Assembly (NCBI RefSeq): GCF_029633865.1
Contig: NC_079230.1
Coordinates: forward strand, 34,689,405-34,753,404
Reading direction: 5' to 3'
Length of the DNA stretch: 64,000 nucleotides
From: Lampris incognitus
Lineage: Eukaryota; Chordata; Actinopteri; Lampriformes; Lampridae
Shown here in pieces: positions 51,876 to 62,983 of the stretch (within the stretch, counting starts at the first letter, position 1; each line of letters begins with the position of its first letter). The notes beneath the pieces were generated by a model. It did no database searches and was not told where the DNA came from. It was given only the letters and a program-made list of their open reading frames with translations. A program made the translations under genes and the position numbers.

Positions 51876-51890
51876 CCATCCTCGTCGCCA
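51876..51890 (-). other. E8 primer-binding site, tRNA-Ser type
   Basis: The minus strand reads TGGCGACGAGGATGG one base after the LTR. Confidence 0.7.
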
Positions 51891-51891
51891 A

Positions 51892-52071
51892 TATTGTGTT
51901 TAGAAATCACGTCAGGACACAGCGCTGTCGCTCGACACAACCTCTCCGTTGCGTTGTTTATTTAGACTGACACAGCGTCACAGGCAGACCCGCAGGCATC
52001 ACCAATCGATCCCAACACAATAGCACAGCGCCAAATCAAATGCAGCACTGTCGATGTGTGTAGACGTAACA
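51892..52071 (-). repeat. E8 5' LTR (180 bp)
   Basis: TATTGTGTTTAGAAATCACG to GACGTAACA on the plus strand; right flank CTCTC. Confidence 0.87.
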
Positions 52072-52076
52072 CTCTC

Positions 52077-52870
52077 ATCTTGGTAAACGGGGTTTGGAAG
52101 CGGATCTTGTTTTCCTTAAGCACTTTCTTGATCGGAGTATACTCCTTTCTCTTCTATTGCACCTCCTTCGCATAGTCATGATCGAAAAACACCCTTGTCA
52201 TGCACATAAACTTTATCCTTCCAGGCAGCGTGCAGGACTCTCTCCTTAGTTGTACGTACCACAACTGAGCGCGGTGGTTTGTCAGCTGGTGGTATGGGGG
52301 CCAGCGCTCGGTGAGCCCCCTTTCAATTATTAGATATTTTTCCTGGTTTAATCCCAGATTGTCTCCCAATGCTTTCTTAATTAAGTCCTCGACGTATACA
52401 CGAATATTATTACGCCGGGAGCGACCCTCCAGGTCCGTCAGTTTGTCTTGCAATGCTCGTTAGTTATTGAGCAGTTGAATCAAAGTGTCTTTAACTACGA
52501 TATCCCACTTTTCTGATTCTGCCATGTTTCTCTCCATTTCCCCCACGCGCCGTTTCTTCGATTTGGCCAGTGGCATCTTGTATTTTTTGGTTTAATTCAG
52601 TAGTCAGGTCGTCGCATTCATATCTTGTTAGTTAGCTCGAAAGTCAGATAGTTATTTTTTCATGTCTGGCTTCAAGCCGCTCAGTGCTTTGGCCATGACC
52701 TCACTCATCGCTTTGCGAAGTGAGTGTAGCTGATGTGAAAGCTTCTACTTCGGCGTCGCCATTTTCCCCTGAGCCGCCTTCGGCAACGGTATCAGTAGCT
52801 TCTTTTTCAGTTTCCCTCTCCATGACGCCCCTTAACCCTAGCCTTTTTTCTTAGTTTTATCGCCGTTCAT
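52077..52870 (-). pseudogene. L1-type ORF1 fragment
   Basis: On the minus strand: an acidic N-terminus (about 52,800), a region rich in Lys/Glu, then KLTDLEGRSRRNNIRVYVED and CTLPGRIKFMCMTRVFFDHDY, the RNA-binding ORF1 signature of fish L1 elements. Several stops. The strand is opposite to the L1 remnant at 27,480. Confidence 0.75.
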
Positions 52871-53139
52871 TTTCTTCTCCGCTTGAATTCGATTTCAAGA
52901 ATTAAATACTTGAATCACAGGGATTTTATTTGGCCGATACCGGAGATGTGTCTTATGCTGCCATGCTGTAGTTCGCACCACTGGAAGTCAGTACCAATCC
53001 ATCCGCGCGAGAAGCATTATCTTGAGGTCAATACGGTATTTAACATGGAGCCAACGGAGTTGCTGAAGAACAGGAGTGATATGAATTATGGAAGGCGTTC
53101 TAGTAATGATATGTGCAGCTGAATTCTGGACTAATTTAA

Positions 53140-53436
53140 GTTTATGAAGTCACTTGAGGGGAAGACCAAAGAGCATATAATTACAGTAGTCAATACGGGA
53201 TGTAATCAGGGTGTGAATAAGTATGGCGGTGCTGTTGGGTGTAAGTGATGGGCGACGACGATTAATATTTCTTAGGTGGAAGTATGCAGACCGAGTAACA
53301 TTGATGATGTGAGCTTCAACCTCAGTGTGCTGTCCAGGATGACACCACACTCTTAACCTGAGGCGATGGAAGAACTATAGAATTGTCAATAGTTAGGGGA
53401 AAACTATCAGGTTTAGCCAAATTAGATTTAGTACAT

Positions 53437-53528
<92 letters not shown>

Positions 53529-53812
53529 CTCTACTAGAAGGACTTCGGTTTTATCACTACTAAGTTTGAAGAAGTGGAAACCAGGATTTAATTTCTAGTA
53601 AGCACTCAGAAAGGGAAGTGGGTGGAAGAGTGGAGGTAGGCTTGGTGAATAGATCAAGCTGGGTGTTGCCCGCATAGCAGTGAAATTGAATGCCAAATTT
53701 CCTGAAAATGTGGCCAAGAGGTAATAGTTAAATAATAAATAGGAGTGTTCCCAATACAGAGCCCTGGGGAAAACTGGTAGTAATAGGAAAGGACTGTAAT
53801 CTCTTTTTTTAA
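53140..53812 (-). mobile_element. L2-like LINE fragment with internal microsatellite
   Basis: Minus order: GSVLGTLLFII-like motif and HCYAGNTQL (YADD changed to YAGN) at about 53,700-53,770, the following LLEIKSWF region, the TAGA array, then [17 protein letters not shown] and [17 protein letters not shown] (53,350-53,150). Inactive. Confidence 0.8.
53437..53528. repeat. (TAGA)23 microsatellite
   Basis: 92 bases, 23 perfect TAGA units, inside L2 sequence. Confidence 0.98.
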
Positions 53813-53814
53813 GT

Positions 53815-55130
53815 TGAAAGAAGGAGGCCTTTCGGGCTTGGTTGGTCGAGGGGTCTCCTGAAGCAGCGGACGGGTACCAGGATGCCAGAAGGGCTGCAGC
53901 TTCGGCGGTCATAGAAGCAAAAACTCGGGTGTTTGAGGAGTTCGGCGAGGCCATGGAGGAGGACTTTCGGTTGGCCTCAAGGAAGTTCTGGCAAACCATC
54001 AAGCAACTCAGGAAGGGGAAGCAGGGCTTGACTCAGGCTGTGTTCAGCCGGGAGGGGAACTGTTTACCCAGACTGGAGATTTTGTCAAGCGGTGGAAAGA
54101 ACACCGAGGAGCTCCTGAACCCGGCAAACACGTCCTCAGTAGAGGTAGAGGTATGGATGAGATTCGCCCTGAGGCTCTGGAAATTGTTGTGTTGTCTTGG
54201 CTGACACGTCTCTTCAGTGTCGCATGGAGGTCGAGGACAGTACCTTTGGAGTGGCAGACTGGGGTGGTGGTTCCCATATTTAAAAAAGGGGACTAGAGGG
54301 TGTGCTCCAATTATCGGGGCATCACTCTGCTCATTCTCCCTGGGAAAGTATACTCTTAGGGTGCTGGAAAAGAGGCTCCGACGATTTGTCGAAACTCTGA
54401 TTCAGGAGAAACAATGTGGATTCCGTCCTGGCCGTGGAACAACGGACCAACTCTTTACCCTTGCGGAAGTACTGCGAGAGGCATGAGAGTTTGACCAGCC
54501 GTGAACCCCGGGACACTCTGTGGAGGGTACTGAGGGTGTATGGGGTACCAGGGCAGTTGCTACAAGCCATCCAGTCCTTGTATAACTAAAATGAGAGCTG
54601 TGCCCACATTCTCAGCACAAAGTCAAACACGTTTTCGGTGGGTGTCAGTCAGACTCAACCGAGGTTCTCACCTTTCTCCGGTTCTTTTTGTGATATGCAT
54701 AGACCGGATCTGATGGTTCAGCCAAGGTGAGGAGTGTTTCCGTTTTGTGAATCTCAGAACTGCATCTCTGCTCTTTGCAGTCGATGTGGTTTTGTTGGCT
54801 TCATTAGAACTCGAACTCCGGCGCGCACTGGGGCGGTTTGTAGCTGAGTGGGAAATGGCCGGGATGAGAGTCAGCACCTCCAAGTCTGAGGCAATGGTTC
54901 TCTACCAAAAAATGGTGAATTGCTCCCTCCGGTTTGGCGAAGAGTTGTTGCTTCAAGTGAAGGAGTTCAAGTAACTCTGTGTCTTGTTCACGAGTGAGGG
55001 TAAGATGGAGCGGGAGACTGACAGGCGTATTGATGCAGTATCGGCAGTATGTGGACATTGTACCAGACTGTTGCGATGAAGAGAGAGCTGAGTCGGAAGG
55101 CAAAGCTCTCAATCTACCAGTCAATCTTCA
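53815..55130 (+). mobile_element. Non-LTR retrotransposon RT fragment, plus strand
   Basis: Degenerate frames: VEGSPEAADGYQDARRAAAS, EEDFRLASRKFWQTIKQLRK, QEKQCGFRPGRGTTDQLF, SLLFAVDVVLLAS (catalytic ADD changed to AVD), VSTSKSEAMV, KRELSRKAKLSIYQSIF. It is a very common fish LINE, whose clade I do not assign. It ends abruptly at about 55,130 against GB. Confidence 0.8.
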
Positions 55131-55870
55131 TTCAACCCTCGCCTAGGAGACTTCCTGCCTGCACAGAGAGCTCATTCCTTCTTGCTACGTACGGTTTTAG
55201 CTCTGGAAGGTTCCCACTCCTTCCACTGATCACAACATCTATCAGTTTGGACAGCACAGGGTCATTTCGGATGTGTCGTTTCACTTGAGTAGAAGTGATG
55301 GGAGCCTCCTCCACTTGCAGTAGAAAATGCCAGCCTGCTTTGGCTCACCATGGTCAACCGGCAGAGTCAGTCTAGAGAAGCTGTTGGCATTTGCATGCAG
55401 CTCCGACTTGCGGTATTTGATGTCGTAGTCGTGGGCGGACAACAACAAGGCCCATCTTTGCAATCCGACTGGCTGCCAAGGAAGGAATACCAGTATGGGG
55501 CCCGAAAATTGTTGTCAGGGGACGGTGGTCTGTCAGAAGGACAAATTTCCTCCCAAAGAGATATTGGTGAAATTTTCTGACCCCAAACACAATTCCCAGC
55601 GCTTCTCGTTCAGTTTGCGCATAGTTGCGTTCGGCTTGGTTGAGTGTGCGTGAAGCGAACGCGACCGGCCGCTCTTCACCACTGGGCATGATGTGAGAAA
55701 TGACTGCCCCCACTCCGTAAGGAGAAGCATCACATGTGAGTTGTAAGGGCAATGTAGGGTCAAAGTGTGTCAGCATGTCAGACTCAAGCAGCGCCTTTTT
55801 TGTTTGCGCAAAGGCAGCCTCACACTGTTCAGTCCATTTCCATGCCTTACCATGGCACAGCAGCTGGTGA
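55131..55870 (-). pseudogene. pol: GB RNase H and pre-integrase
   Basis: RNase H: LQLTCDASPYGVGAVIS, EREALGIVFGVRKFHQYLFG, LTDHRPL, then in other frames IKYRKSELHANANSFSRL. The stretch 55,314-55,132 (SKLIDVVISG, YVARRNELSV) leads toward integrase, which is absent. Two frame breaks. Confidence 0.83.
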
Positions 55871-55875
55871 AGCGG

Positions 55876-56523
55876 TCACAGCAGAGAAGAGAGGCTCGGT
55901 ATGAATTCCCCATAGTAGTTTAGGAGCCCGAGATCAGAGCGTAGTTGACTCACATTTTGAGGCGTCGGTGCTTCCACGATCGCTTTGATTTTGGATGGAG
56001 CTTTGTGTAAGCCCTCTGAATCTATTACGTGACCCAAATACTCTACTGCAGACTGGAAAAACTCACACTTTGATCTGCGGACCCTGGGTCCATATTCTTC
56101 CAGCCGCTGCAGTACAGCGTCCAGATTTTCCAGGTGCTCTTGCTCTGTCTTCCCGGTGACCAGTATGTCGTGCAAGTAGCATTGGACGCCAGCCAAGCCG
56201 CTCAGTATCTGGTCCATCGCACGCTGGAAGAGAGCCGGGGCCGATGTTATTCCAAAGGGTAGCCTGCAGTATTGGTAGAGGCCCTTGTGAGTGACTATTA
56301 TGAGCAGCTCCCTCGACTTCTCATCAACTTGCATCTGGAGGTAGGCTTGTGTGAGGTCAATTTTGCTGAATTGTTGTCCTCCAGCCAATCCAGTGAAAAG
56401 CTCCTCAGGCAGTGGATATTGTTCAGCCTCAAGCACTGGGTTTATGGTGACTTTGAAGTCGCCGCAGATTCTCACCGAGTTATCTTTTTTATAACTGGCA
56501 CGATTGGAGTGGCCCAGTCACTC
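55876..56523 (-). pseudogene. pol: GB reverse transcriptase
   Basis: RICGDFKVTINPVLEAEQYP, FSKIDLTQAYLQMQVDE, LPFGITSAPALFQRAMD, and the active site CYLHDILVTG, where the first catalytic Asp of YLDD is His. It is therefore probably dead even without the frame breaks at either end. Confidence 0.86.
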
Positions 56524-56529
56524 CGGCTG

Positions 56530-57024
56530 TCAGGCTGTAGCACCCCCCCTCTTGACCAAGGATTCCAGCTCTGCTTCCACTTTTGGCTTTATTGCGTAGG
56601 GAACTGGTCTGGCTTTCATGAACCTTGGTTTGCTATCCGGCTGAATGTTCAGTTTAACTGTTATGTCTTTCATTGTTCCCAGTTCCTCCTTGAACACGTC
56701 TGCATGTTTGTTCAGAACCGTTGTCAGACGTTTTTCACCTTTGCACACCATACGAATTGCAGGCCAGTCCAGTGTGAGCTCCTCCAGCCACGAGCGACCC
56801 AGCAGAGATGGAAAGTTCCCTTTGACTACATACAATGGTAGTTTAGCTGTCTGGCCATTCACCAGGACTGTGACACTGACGACGCCTTTTGTTCGCACTG
56901 ACTCGCCGGTGTATGTTTTCAGTTTGAGGCTGGTTGGTTGTAATGGAAGGTACAGCAAGGTGTCCTTGTAAATAGCATACGACACGATGGAGACGGCTGC
57001 ACCGGTGTCAATTTCCATGTGCAC
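56530..57024 (-). pseudogene. pro: GB protease and RT lead-in
   Basis: MEIDTGAAVSIVSYAIY carries the protease motif; KLPLYVVKGNFPSLLGRSWL and KDITVKLNIQPDSKPRF lead into RT. Near-identical to the GA protease and continuous where GA is broken by E1. Confidence 0.87.
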
Positions 57025-57067
57025 TGGTTTCCCCTCCAGTAATGGAGTTTCCCAATACCCATCTGGA

Positions 57068-57534
57068 TGTTATGGTCTGAGTATTTTCCGTTTGTGTTTG
57101 GTTTGTTTTTCTCCTCCTCTCTCTGAGTACCTGCAGGATGGGCGGTGACATGGAGGCGGGGCTGACCTACTTCTGGGCTGAGCGCAGCGAGGCACACATC
57201 TCCATGTGCAATTACCCACCTCTCTTCCATAAAAGCCTGGTTCAGTCTCCACCACCTTGCCAGATAATTCCGTCTCATCGGTAGTGCCTGCATACCCTAT
57301 ACAGAAGAAGTTTCCTGAGAAAGCGTTCTCCCCGTTTGCTTGTTTTTTGACCAAACTCTTACCCCTTGCCATTTCCAGATCCAGGACCTCATTGCTTCAG
57401 CCAGATCCTGGGAAGGGGCCAGCCTGCCTTCAGTCACCGCCTCCTGCCATATTCCTGTTTTCCTGTTGCTGGCCTTTTGGCTAAGATGAATAAACCCGCT
57501 CGAGCACCACAGCACTGTCTCCTAGGCCCTAACA
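57068..57534 (+). repeat. E9 5' LTR (467 bp)
   Basis: TGTTATGGTCTGAG to GGCCCTAACA. It matches the 3' LTR apart from small indels, including 24 bases near the end present only in the 3' copy. A TATA-like CATAAAAGCC lies near 57,228. Confidence 0.92.
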
Positions 57535-57550
57535 GAATTATCTGGCCAAA

Positions 57551-59246
57551 ATGGACCCAGAGGAGACAGAACATCTGAAAAGAGCCCTAGAGACCCAAGG
57601 CGCAGTGGTGGATCAGCATGATTCCACCCTTCGACAAATCATGGACTATCTGCAACAATTAACCACCAGTGTGACACAGCTCACCGGCAGATTGGATACC
57701 GTCACCAGACAAGTCTCCACTCTCTCCACAGCCACCGATTCCCCACCACCACCCACACCTGGACCGGCACCTACCCCGACACCCCAGGAGCCCTACATTC
57801 CCATCCCTGCGAGGTATTCAGGTAACCTGGGGACATGTGCCCAGTTTCTCCACCAGTGTTCGTTAGTTTTTAGTCAGCAACCAGCCACCTATTCAACCGA
57901 TCAGTCAAGAATTGTATTCATTATGAGCCTCCTGTCTGACCAAGCCGCAGCTTGGTCTCTAGCCGTATCCACTCACTCACCCAGTATCTGTTGAGATTAT
58001 AACACCTTCACTCAGGAAATGAGGAAGGTTTTTGACCACCCGGTTAAAGGCAAAGAGGCCACAACACGAATGCTAACGCTAAAGCAAGGATCACAGCCAG
58101 TCTCACAATACGCCATTGAATTTCGCATTCTAGCCGCAGAAAGCGGCTGGAATGACACCGCCCTACAGGCTATTTTTTTACATTAAACACCCAGGCCCTT
58201 GTGAAAAAGGCCCAACAACGCCTGCATTTCCTGAGGAGGCCGAGGAGCGCCCGTCTACCCCCCAAAATTCTCACCAACTTCTACCACTGCACCATAGAGA
58301 GCATCCTGACCAGCTGCATCTCAGTGTGGTACGGCAACTGCGCCTCAGTAGACTAGAAAGCTCTGCAGTGGATCGTCAAGGCGGCCCAGCATATCACCGG
58401 TACCCAGCTCCCAGCCATAAAAGACATTTATCACAAACGCTGCCTTCAAAGGGGTCTGAACATCAGCAGAGATCCGAACCACCCCAACCATGGACTGTTC
58501 TCCCCCCTGCGTTCTGGGAGTCGCTACAGGAGCCTCAGAGCCTGCACTACCAGGCTCAAAAACAGCTTCTTTCCACAAGCTGTTGCCCACCTGAACCTGG
58601 CTACCCACTGAATGTCTGTAGATATATTTAAATATTTTGTACTCCAGCTCATTTTTAACTTATTCTTAGCTTTTGGTCTTCATGTGTGTATATCTTATAC
58701 TGTGTTTGCTGTGTTTGTCTGTGTCTGTCTTGCACTGTTTGGTGAAGCCACAGCCCTGATTTCATTTTTAACATGTGCCTGCGCATTGTTTTTAATAACA
58801 ATAAAATTGAATTGAATTGATTTTTTCTCAAAGGCTTAGCAGAAGAGCTAAAAGATGAGCTGGCCTCTAGAGATGAACCCACTAGCCTAGAGGAGTTGAT
58901 AAAATTAGCCATCCGACTAAATAACAGGATGAGGGAAAGGAGTAGGGAAAGAGCCCTGGGATGGAGATCACCTTCCGTCACCTACAAGCTACCAAACCTG
59001 TTTGAATTCCCCTCATCTGCCCACGCCCCTTCACCGGGCCCTCTGGACTCATGTGCCAACCTTCAAAGTCCTCTAGCAGCAGAGGAACCCATGCAGCTGG
59101 GACGGGCCAAGCTGACACCCGAGGAAAGACAGCGACGACTCAGGAGCCACCTCTGCATCTACTGTGGAAGAAAGGGACACTTCCTCGCCCAGTGTCCGGA
59201 ACGACCAAAAGGCCAGGCTCATCAGCAGGAGGGAGGAAGCTGGTGA
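57551..59246 (+). pseudogene. gag: E9 gag, split by a LINE insertion and stops
   Basis: ATG 57,551 gives an N-terminal coiled-coil-like segment (DQHDSTLRQIMDYLQQL), a Pro-rich linker, and the capsid start IPIPARYSGNLGTCAQFLHQ with SDQAAAWSLAV. A TGA at about 57,992 interrupts. The frame after it carries MRKVFDHPVKGKEATTRML to 58,170. After the LINE it resumes ([20 protein letters not shown]) and ends with knuckle [14 protein letters not shown]. This is sushi-type Gag, the kind domesticated in mammals. Confidence 0.88.
58179..58819 (+). mobile_element. 5'-truncated L2/Rex1-type LINE in E9 gag
   Basis: 641 bp between ATTTTTT duplications (58,172-58,178; 58,820-58,826). It encodes the RT C-terminus (KKAQQRLHFLRRPRSARLPP, SCISVWYGNCAS, SLRACTTRLKNSFFPQA) with one stop, then a 3' untranslated tail ending in ATTGA repeats (AAAATTGAATTGAATTGA). 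Confidence 0.9.
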
Positions 59247-59530
59247 GCCGAACCTCCTCAACCTCCTCCCATAACCGAGTCCAAGTGAAGGGTATGATAC
59301 ACTGCCCTCCTCAGATACTCCCAGTCCAGGTGTTATTTGACTCTGGAGCTGAAGACAACTTCATAGACTTTGACTTTGTTAAGAACCACAAGCTCCCAGT
59401 TTATGACCTGGACACCCCCAAGAATGTATTAGACATTGATGGGGAAATTATTGAGAACGTTACCAAGAAAACTCAGCCCATCAAACTGACATTGTCTGGC
59501 AACGAACCATCACGAGTACATTGAACTCTT
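59247..59530 (+). pseudogene. pro: E9 protease
   Basis: In the frame of 59,051-59,524: LPVQVLFDSGAEDNFIDFDF carries the catalytic DSGA. The frame ends just after the protease domain and RT continues in another frame. Confidence 0.82.
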
Positions 59531-59537
59531 TGTCATA

Positions 59538-61177
59538 TTGTCACCTCTCACTCAAGTAGTTCTCGGCCTGCCCTGGCTAAAAATGCTCATCCCACACATA
59601 GACTGGCCCACCACGTCCATTTGCAATTGGAGTAACTACTGTCACCAACACTGCCTGCTGTCAGCCACTCCTGAACAGCCTCCTCACACCGCAGAACCCA
59701 TTGAGGACATAGACTTAACCAATGTCCCCCATGAATACCATGACCTAAAAGAGGCTTTTAGTAAAGACCGTGCTCTCGCTCTCCCCCCACACCGACCATA
59801 TGACTGTGCTATTGACCTGCTCCCTGGCTCACCGTTACCCACCAAAAGACTATACAACCTCTTCAAACCAGAGAAAGAGGCTATGGAGAAATACATAAAC
59901 GACTCCCTCCCTGCAGGCCTCATCCGTCCCTCCTCTTCCCCAGTGGGAGCCGGTTTTTTATTTGTAGAGAAAAAGGACAAATCTTTGCGACCCTGCATCG
60001 ATTACATAGGTCTAAACAACATCACAATTAAAAATAAGTATCCTCTCCCACTCCTAGATTCAGCTTTCGCACCACTTCACGAAGCAGTCATATTTTCTAA
60101 AGTGGACTTAAGAAAGGCATACCACCTGGTCAGAATCCGAGAAGGAGACGAATGGAAAACTGCATTCAACACACATCTGGGACATTTCGAATATCGGGTA
60201 ATGCTCCTGCTATTTTTCAGGCCCTAGTCAACGATGTACTTAGAGACATGCTGAACAGGTTTGTTTTCGTGTATCTTGATGATATCCTGTTTTTCTCCCG
60301 CAGCCATGAGGAACACCTTAACCACGTGAGACAGGTGTTGAGTAGACGACTTGAACACAACCTGTTTGTCAAAGCTGAAAAATGGGACATCCATACTTAC
60401 ACAGTAATCTTTCTGGGGTATCTGGTTGAGAAGGGGCAGCTCAGACCAGATCCAGAAAAGATCAGGGCTGTTGTAGAATGGCCAGTTCCAGCCACACGCA
60501 AGCACCTCCAGAGATTCCTGGGCTTTGCAAATTTCTACAGGAGATTTATCGGTAACTATAGTAGCATTGCTGCCCCTCTTACCCAGCTAACCTCTGTCAA
60601 AAAGTCCTTTGTTTGGTCGCCTGCTGCCCAGTCTGCTTTTGACAAACTGAAAAGCAGGTTCACAAGTGCTCCGGTATTAACTCATCCAGATCCAGACCTC
60701 CAATGTATCATTGAGGTTGATGCCTCTGATTCAGGAGTCGGGGCCGTCCTCTCCCAGCGCTCCCCTGCAGACCACAAACTTCACCCATGTGCGTACTTCT
60801 CCCGCCGCCTAACTCCAGCAGAGGGAAACTACGACGTGGGAAACCGAGAGTTGTTAGCGGTCGTTTTGGCCCTCCAGGAATGGCGGCACTGGCTAGAGGG
60901 AGCAGCTCACCCATTCATCGTCTGGACGGACCACAAAAACCTATCCTACCTCCGAACTGCTCGCCGACTCAACTCACGCCAGGCTACGTGGGCCCTCTTC
61001 CTCTGCAGGTTCAATTTTACCCTCACATCCAGGCCTGGTTCACGAAATGTCAAACCAGATTCCCTCTCCAGGCAGTTCACCCCAGAGGGAGATGGAACCC
61101 CCGATGAGACATCCCGGCATCCAGCCGGGATGCCCAGCAAGGACAAGCCGTGCCGGGAGAGTGTACATCGTCCATGA
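59538..61177 (+). pseudogene. pol: E9 RT and RNase H, one frameshift
   Basis: First frame (to 60,227): [54 protein letters not shown]. The frame shifts at about 60,195. Second frame (to 61,177): [15 protein letters not shown] (intact active site), [19 protein letters not shown] thumb, then RNase H with [42 protein letters not shown] and [11 protein letters not shown]. Active-site residues are preserved; only the reading frame is broken. Confidence 0.9.
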
Positions 61178-62480
61178 AATCCCCTGTGCTCCAGCGGGCC
61201 CACGCATCCAAGGTGGCGTGTCATCCCTGGGTCCGTCGGACCATCTTCCTGCTTCAACAGCGCTTCTGGTGGCCGACCATGGCAGCTGACACCCGGGAGT
61301 TCATTGCCGCCTGCTCAGTGTGTGCTCGCAACAAGCCTTCTCACCGGGCACCAGCTGGACTCCTTCAACCCTTACCCATTCCCCATTGCCCCTGGTCGCA
61401 CATAGCGGTGGACTTTGCCACTGGACTGCCCCCGTCAGAAGGTAATACCACTATCCTAACAATAGTTGACCGTTTTTCTAATTCTGTACACTTTGTCCCT
61501 TTGCCCAAACTCCCATCAGCCTTAGAAACTGCTGACCTTCTAATACAGCATATTTTCTGCTTGCATGGCATTCCTCAAGACATCGTCTCAGACAGGGGCC
61601 CTCAGTTCACCTCCCAGGTATGGAAATCTTTTTTGCCAAACCTTAGGTATCACTACCAGCCTGACGTCGGTGTACCATCCACAATCCTACGGCCAGACAG
61701 AGCGAGCCAATCAGAGCCTGGAGTCCTCCCTGCAGTGCGTGGCATCACGTCTTCCAGCCTCCTGGTCCATGCACCTGCCATGGGTAGAGTATTCCCACAA
61801 CTCCCTGGTCAGCTCTGCAACCGGTATGTCTCCATTCATGGTCACTAATGGCTTCCAACCTCCACTATTTCCTAGCCAGGAAACCGAGGTGGCATTTCCA
61901 TTAGTCCAGGCCCACTTCCGCCGAGCTCATCGAGAGTGGCGTGAAGCCCAGGCCGCTCTAGTCAGAACTGCTGCCCGGAACTGACGGATCGCTGACCGAC
62001 ACCGAACCCCTTCCCCGGAGTACAAGGTGGGCCAACAGGTCTGGCTTGCCTCTCGGGACCTCTCTCCCCAGACGGAGTCTCGAAAGATGGCTCCTAAGTA
62101 CATTGACCCTTACACCGTGGAGCGCATCATGGACCCCCGTGCCGTCAAACTGAAGCTCCCCACAGAACTCGATGTACACCCGTCTTCAATGTTTCCCTCT
62201 TGAAACCGGTTACTGACAGTCCTCTGAACCCTCCGGCCGACCCCCCTCCTCCCCCCCGTCTCATCGATGGCCACCCGGCCTTCACTGTCAACCGCATCCT
62301 GGATGTCCGCAGGCGGGGCCACGGCTACCAAATATCTGGTAGATTGGGATGGGTACGGCCCCGAGGAGCACTCTTGGGTCTCGCGCTCCCTGATTCTGGA
62401 TCCTGACCTTTTAACTGACTTTTATAATAGATTCCCAGACAAGCCTGGTAGGATGCCAGGAGGTGTCCATTAGGGGGTGG
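61178..62480 (+). pseudogene. pol: E9 integrase and chromodomain, frameshifted
   Basis: Zinc region [20 protein letters not shown] ... CSVCARNK. Core: D in [11 protein letters not shown] in [11 protein letters not shown], then a frame change at about 61,640 and E in [11 protein letters not shown] (frame 61,565-61,984). A stop at 61,982-61,984 precedes GPY/F-like sequence. The chromodomain at about 62,280-62,410 has [19 protein letters not shown], thought to guide integration to modified chromatin. Confidence 0.88.
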
Positions 62481-62493
62481 GGGTGGCGGGTAC

Positions 62494-62978
62494 TGTTATG
62501 GTCTGAGTATTTTCCATTTGTTTTTCTCCTCCTCTCTCTGAGTACCTGCAGGATGGGCGGTGACATGAAGGCTTGGCTGACCTACTTCTGGGCTGAGCGC
62601 AGCAAGGCATACCTGATCCCCATGTGCAATTACCCACCTCTCCTCCATAAAAGCCTGGTTCTGTCTCCACCACCTTGCCAGATAATTCCGTCTCATCGGT
62701 AGTGCCTGCATACCCTATACAGAAGAAGTTTCCTGAGAAAGGGTTCTCCCCGTTTGCTTGTTTTTTGACCAAACTCTCCCCTTTGCCATTTCCAGATCTA
62801 GGACCTCATTGCTTCAGCCAGATCCTGGGAAGGGGCCAGCCTGCCTTCAGTCACCGCCTCCTGCCATATTCCTGTTTTCCTGTTGCTGGCCTTTTGGCTA
62901 AGATGAATAAACCCGCTCGAGCACCACAGCACTGTCTGCTGCCCTCCTTGGGTCCGCACATTCTCCTAGGCCCTAACA
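62494..62978 (+). repeat. E9 3' LTR (485 bp)
   Basis: TGTTATGGTCTGAG to GGCCCTAACA; next bases CTGGA. Confidence 0.92.
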
Positions 62979-62983
62979 CTGGA

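Larger units (their letters stand above)
49936..52071 (-). mobile_element. E8: deletion-derivative gypsy element (protease plus integrase)
   Basis: 2,136 bp with LTRs 49,936-50,139 and 51,892-52,071, exact 5-bp duplication CTCTC (49,931-49,935; 52,072-52,076), tRNA-Ser-type primer site and a C-rich (minus: G10) purine tract. Minus order: LTR, primer site, a gag start, protease, integrase, LTR. Most of gag and all of RT and RNase H are missing. Confidence 0.9.
55131..57067 (-). mobile_element. GB: second copy of the GA gypsy family, pol and protease part
   Basis: Minus-strand pol from protease to just past RNase H; integrase is missing because the copy is cut at 55,130. E9 separates this part from gag at 62,984-64,000. 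CTGGA at 57,063-57,067 and 62,979-62,983 is the E9 target duplication. Confidence 0.88.
57068..62978 (+). mobile_element. E9: sushi-type gypsy chromovirus
   Basis: 5' LTR 57,068-57,534, gag, protease, RT, RNase H, integrase, chromodomain, purine-rich tract 62,470-62,493, 3' LTR 62,494-62,978. Exact 5-bp duplication CTGGA. A C-terminal chromodomain and the gag type identify the sushi group of fish, the lineage to which mammalian RTL/Mart genes and PEG10 are traced. A 641-bp LINE sits in gag, and pol has frameshifts. Confidence 0.93.

Noticed and set aside
53437..53528. CRISPR-like regular repeats
   Set aside because: A simple tetranucleotide microsatellite without spacers, in a eukaryotic transposon context.
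58152..58631. Separate 159-codon gene in E9 gag
   Set aside because: It is the reading frame shadow of a 5'-truncated LINE tail flanked by ATTTTTT duplications.
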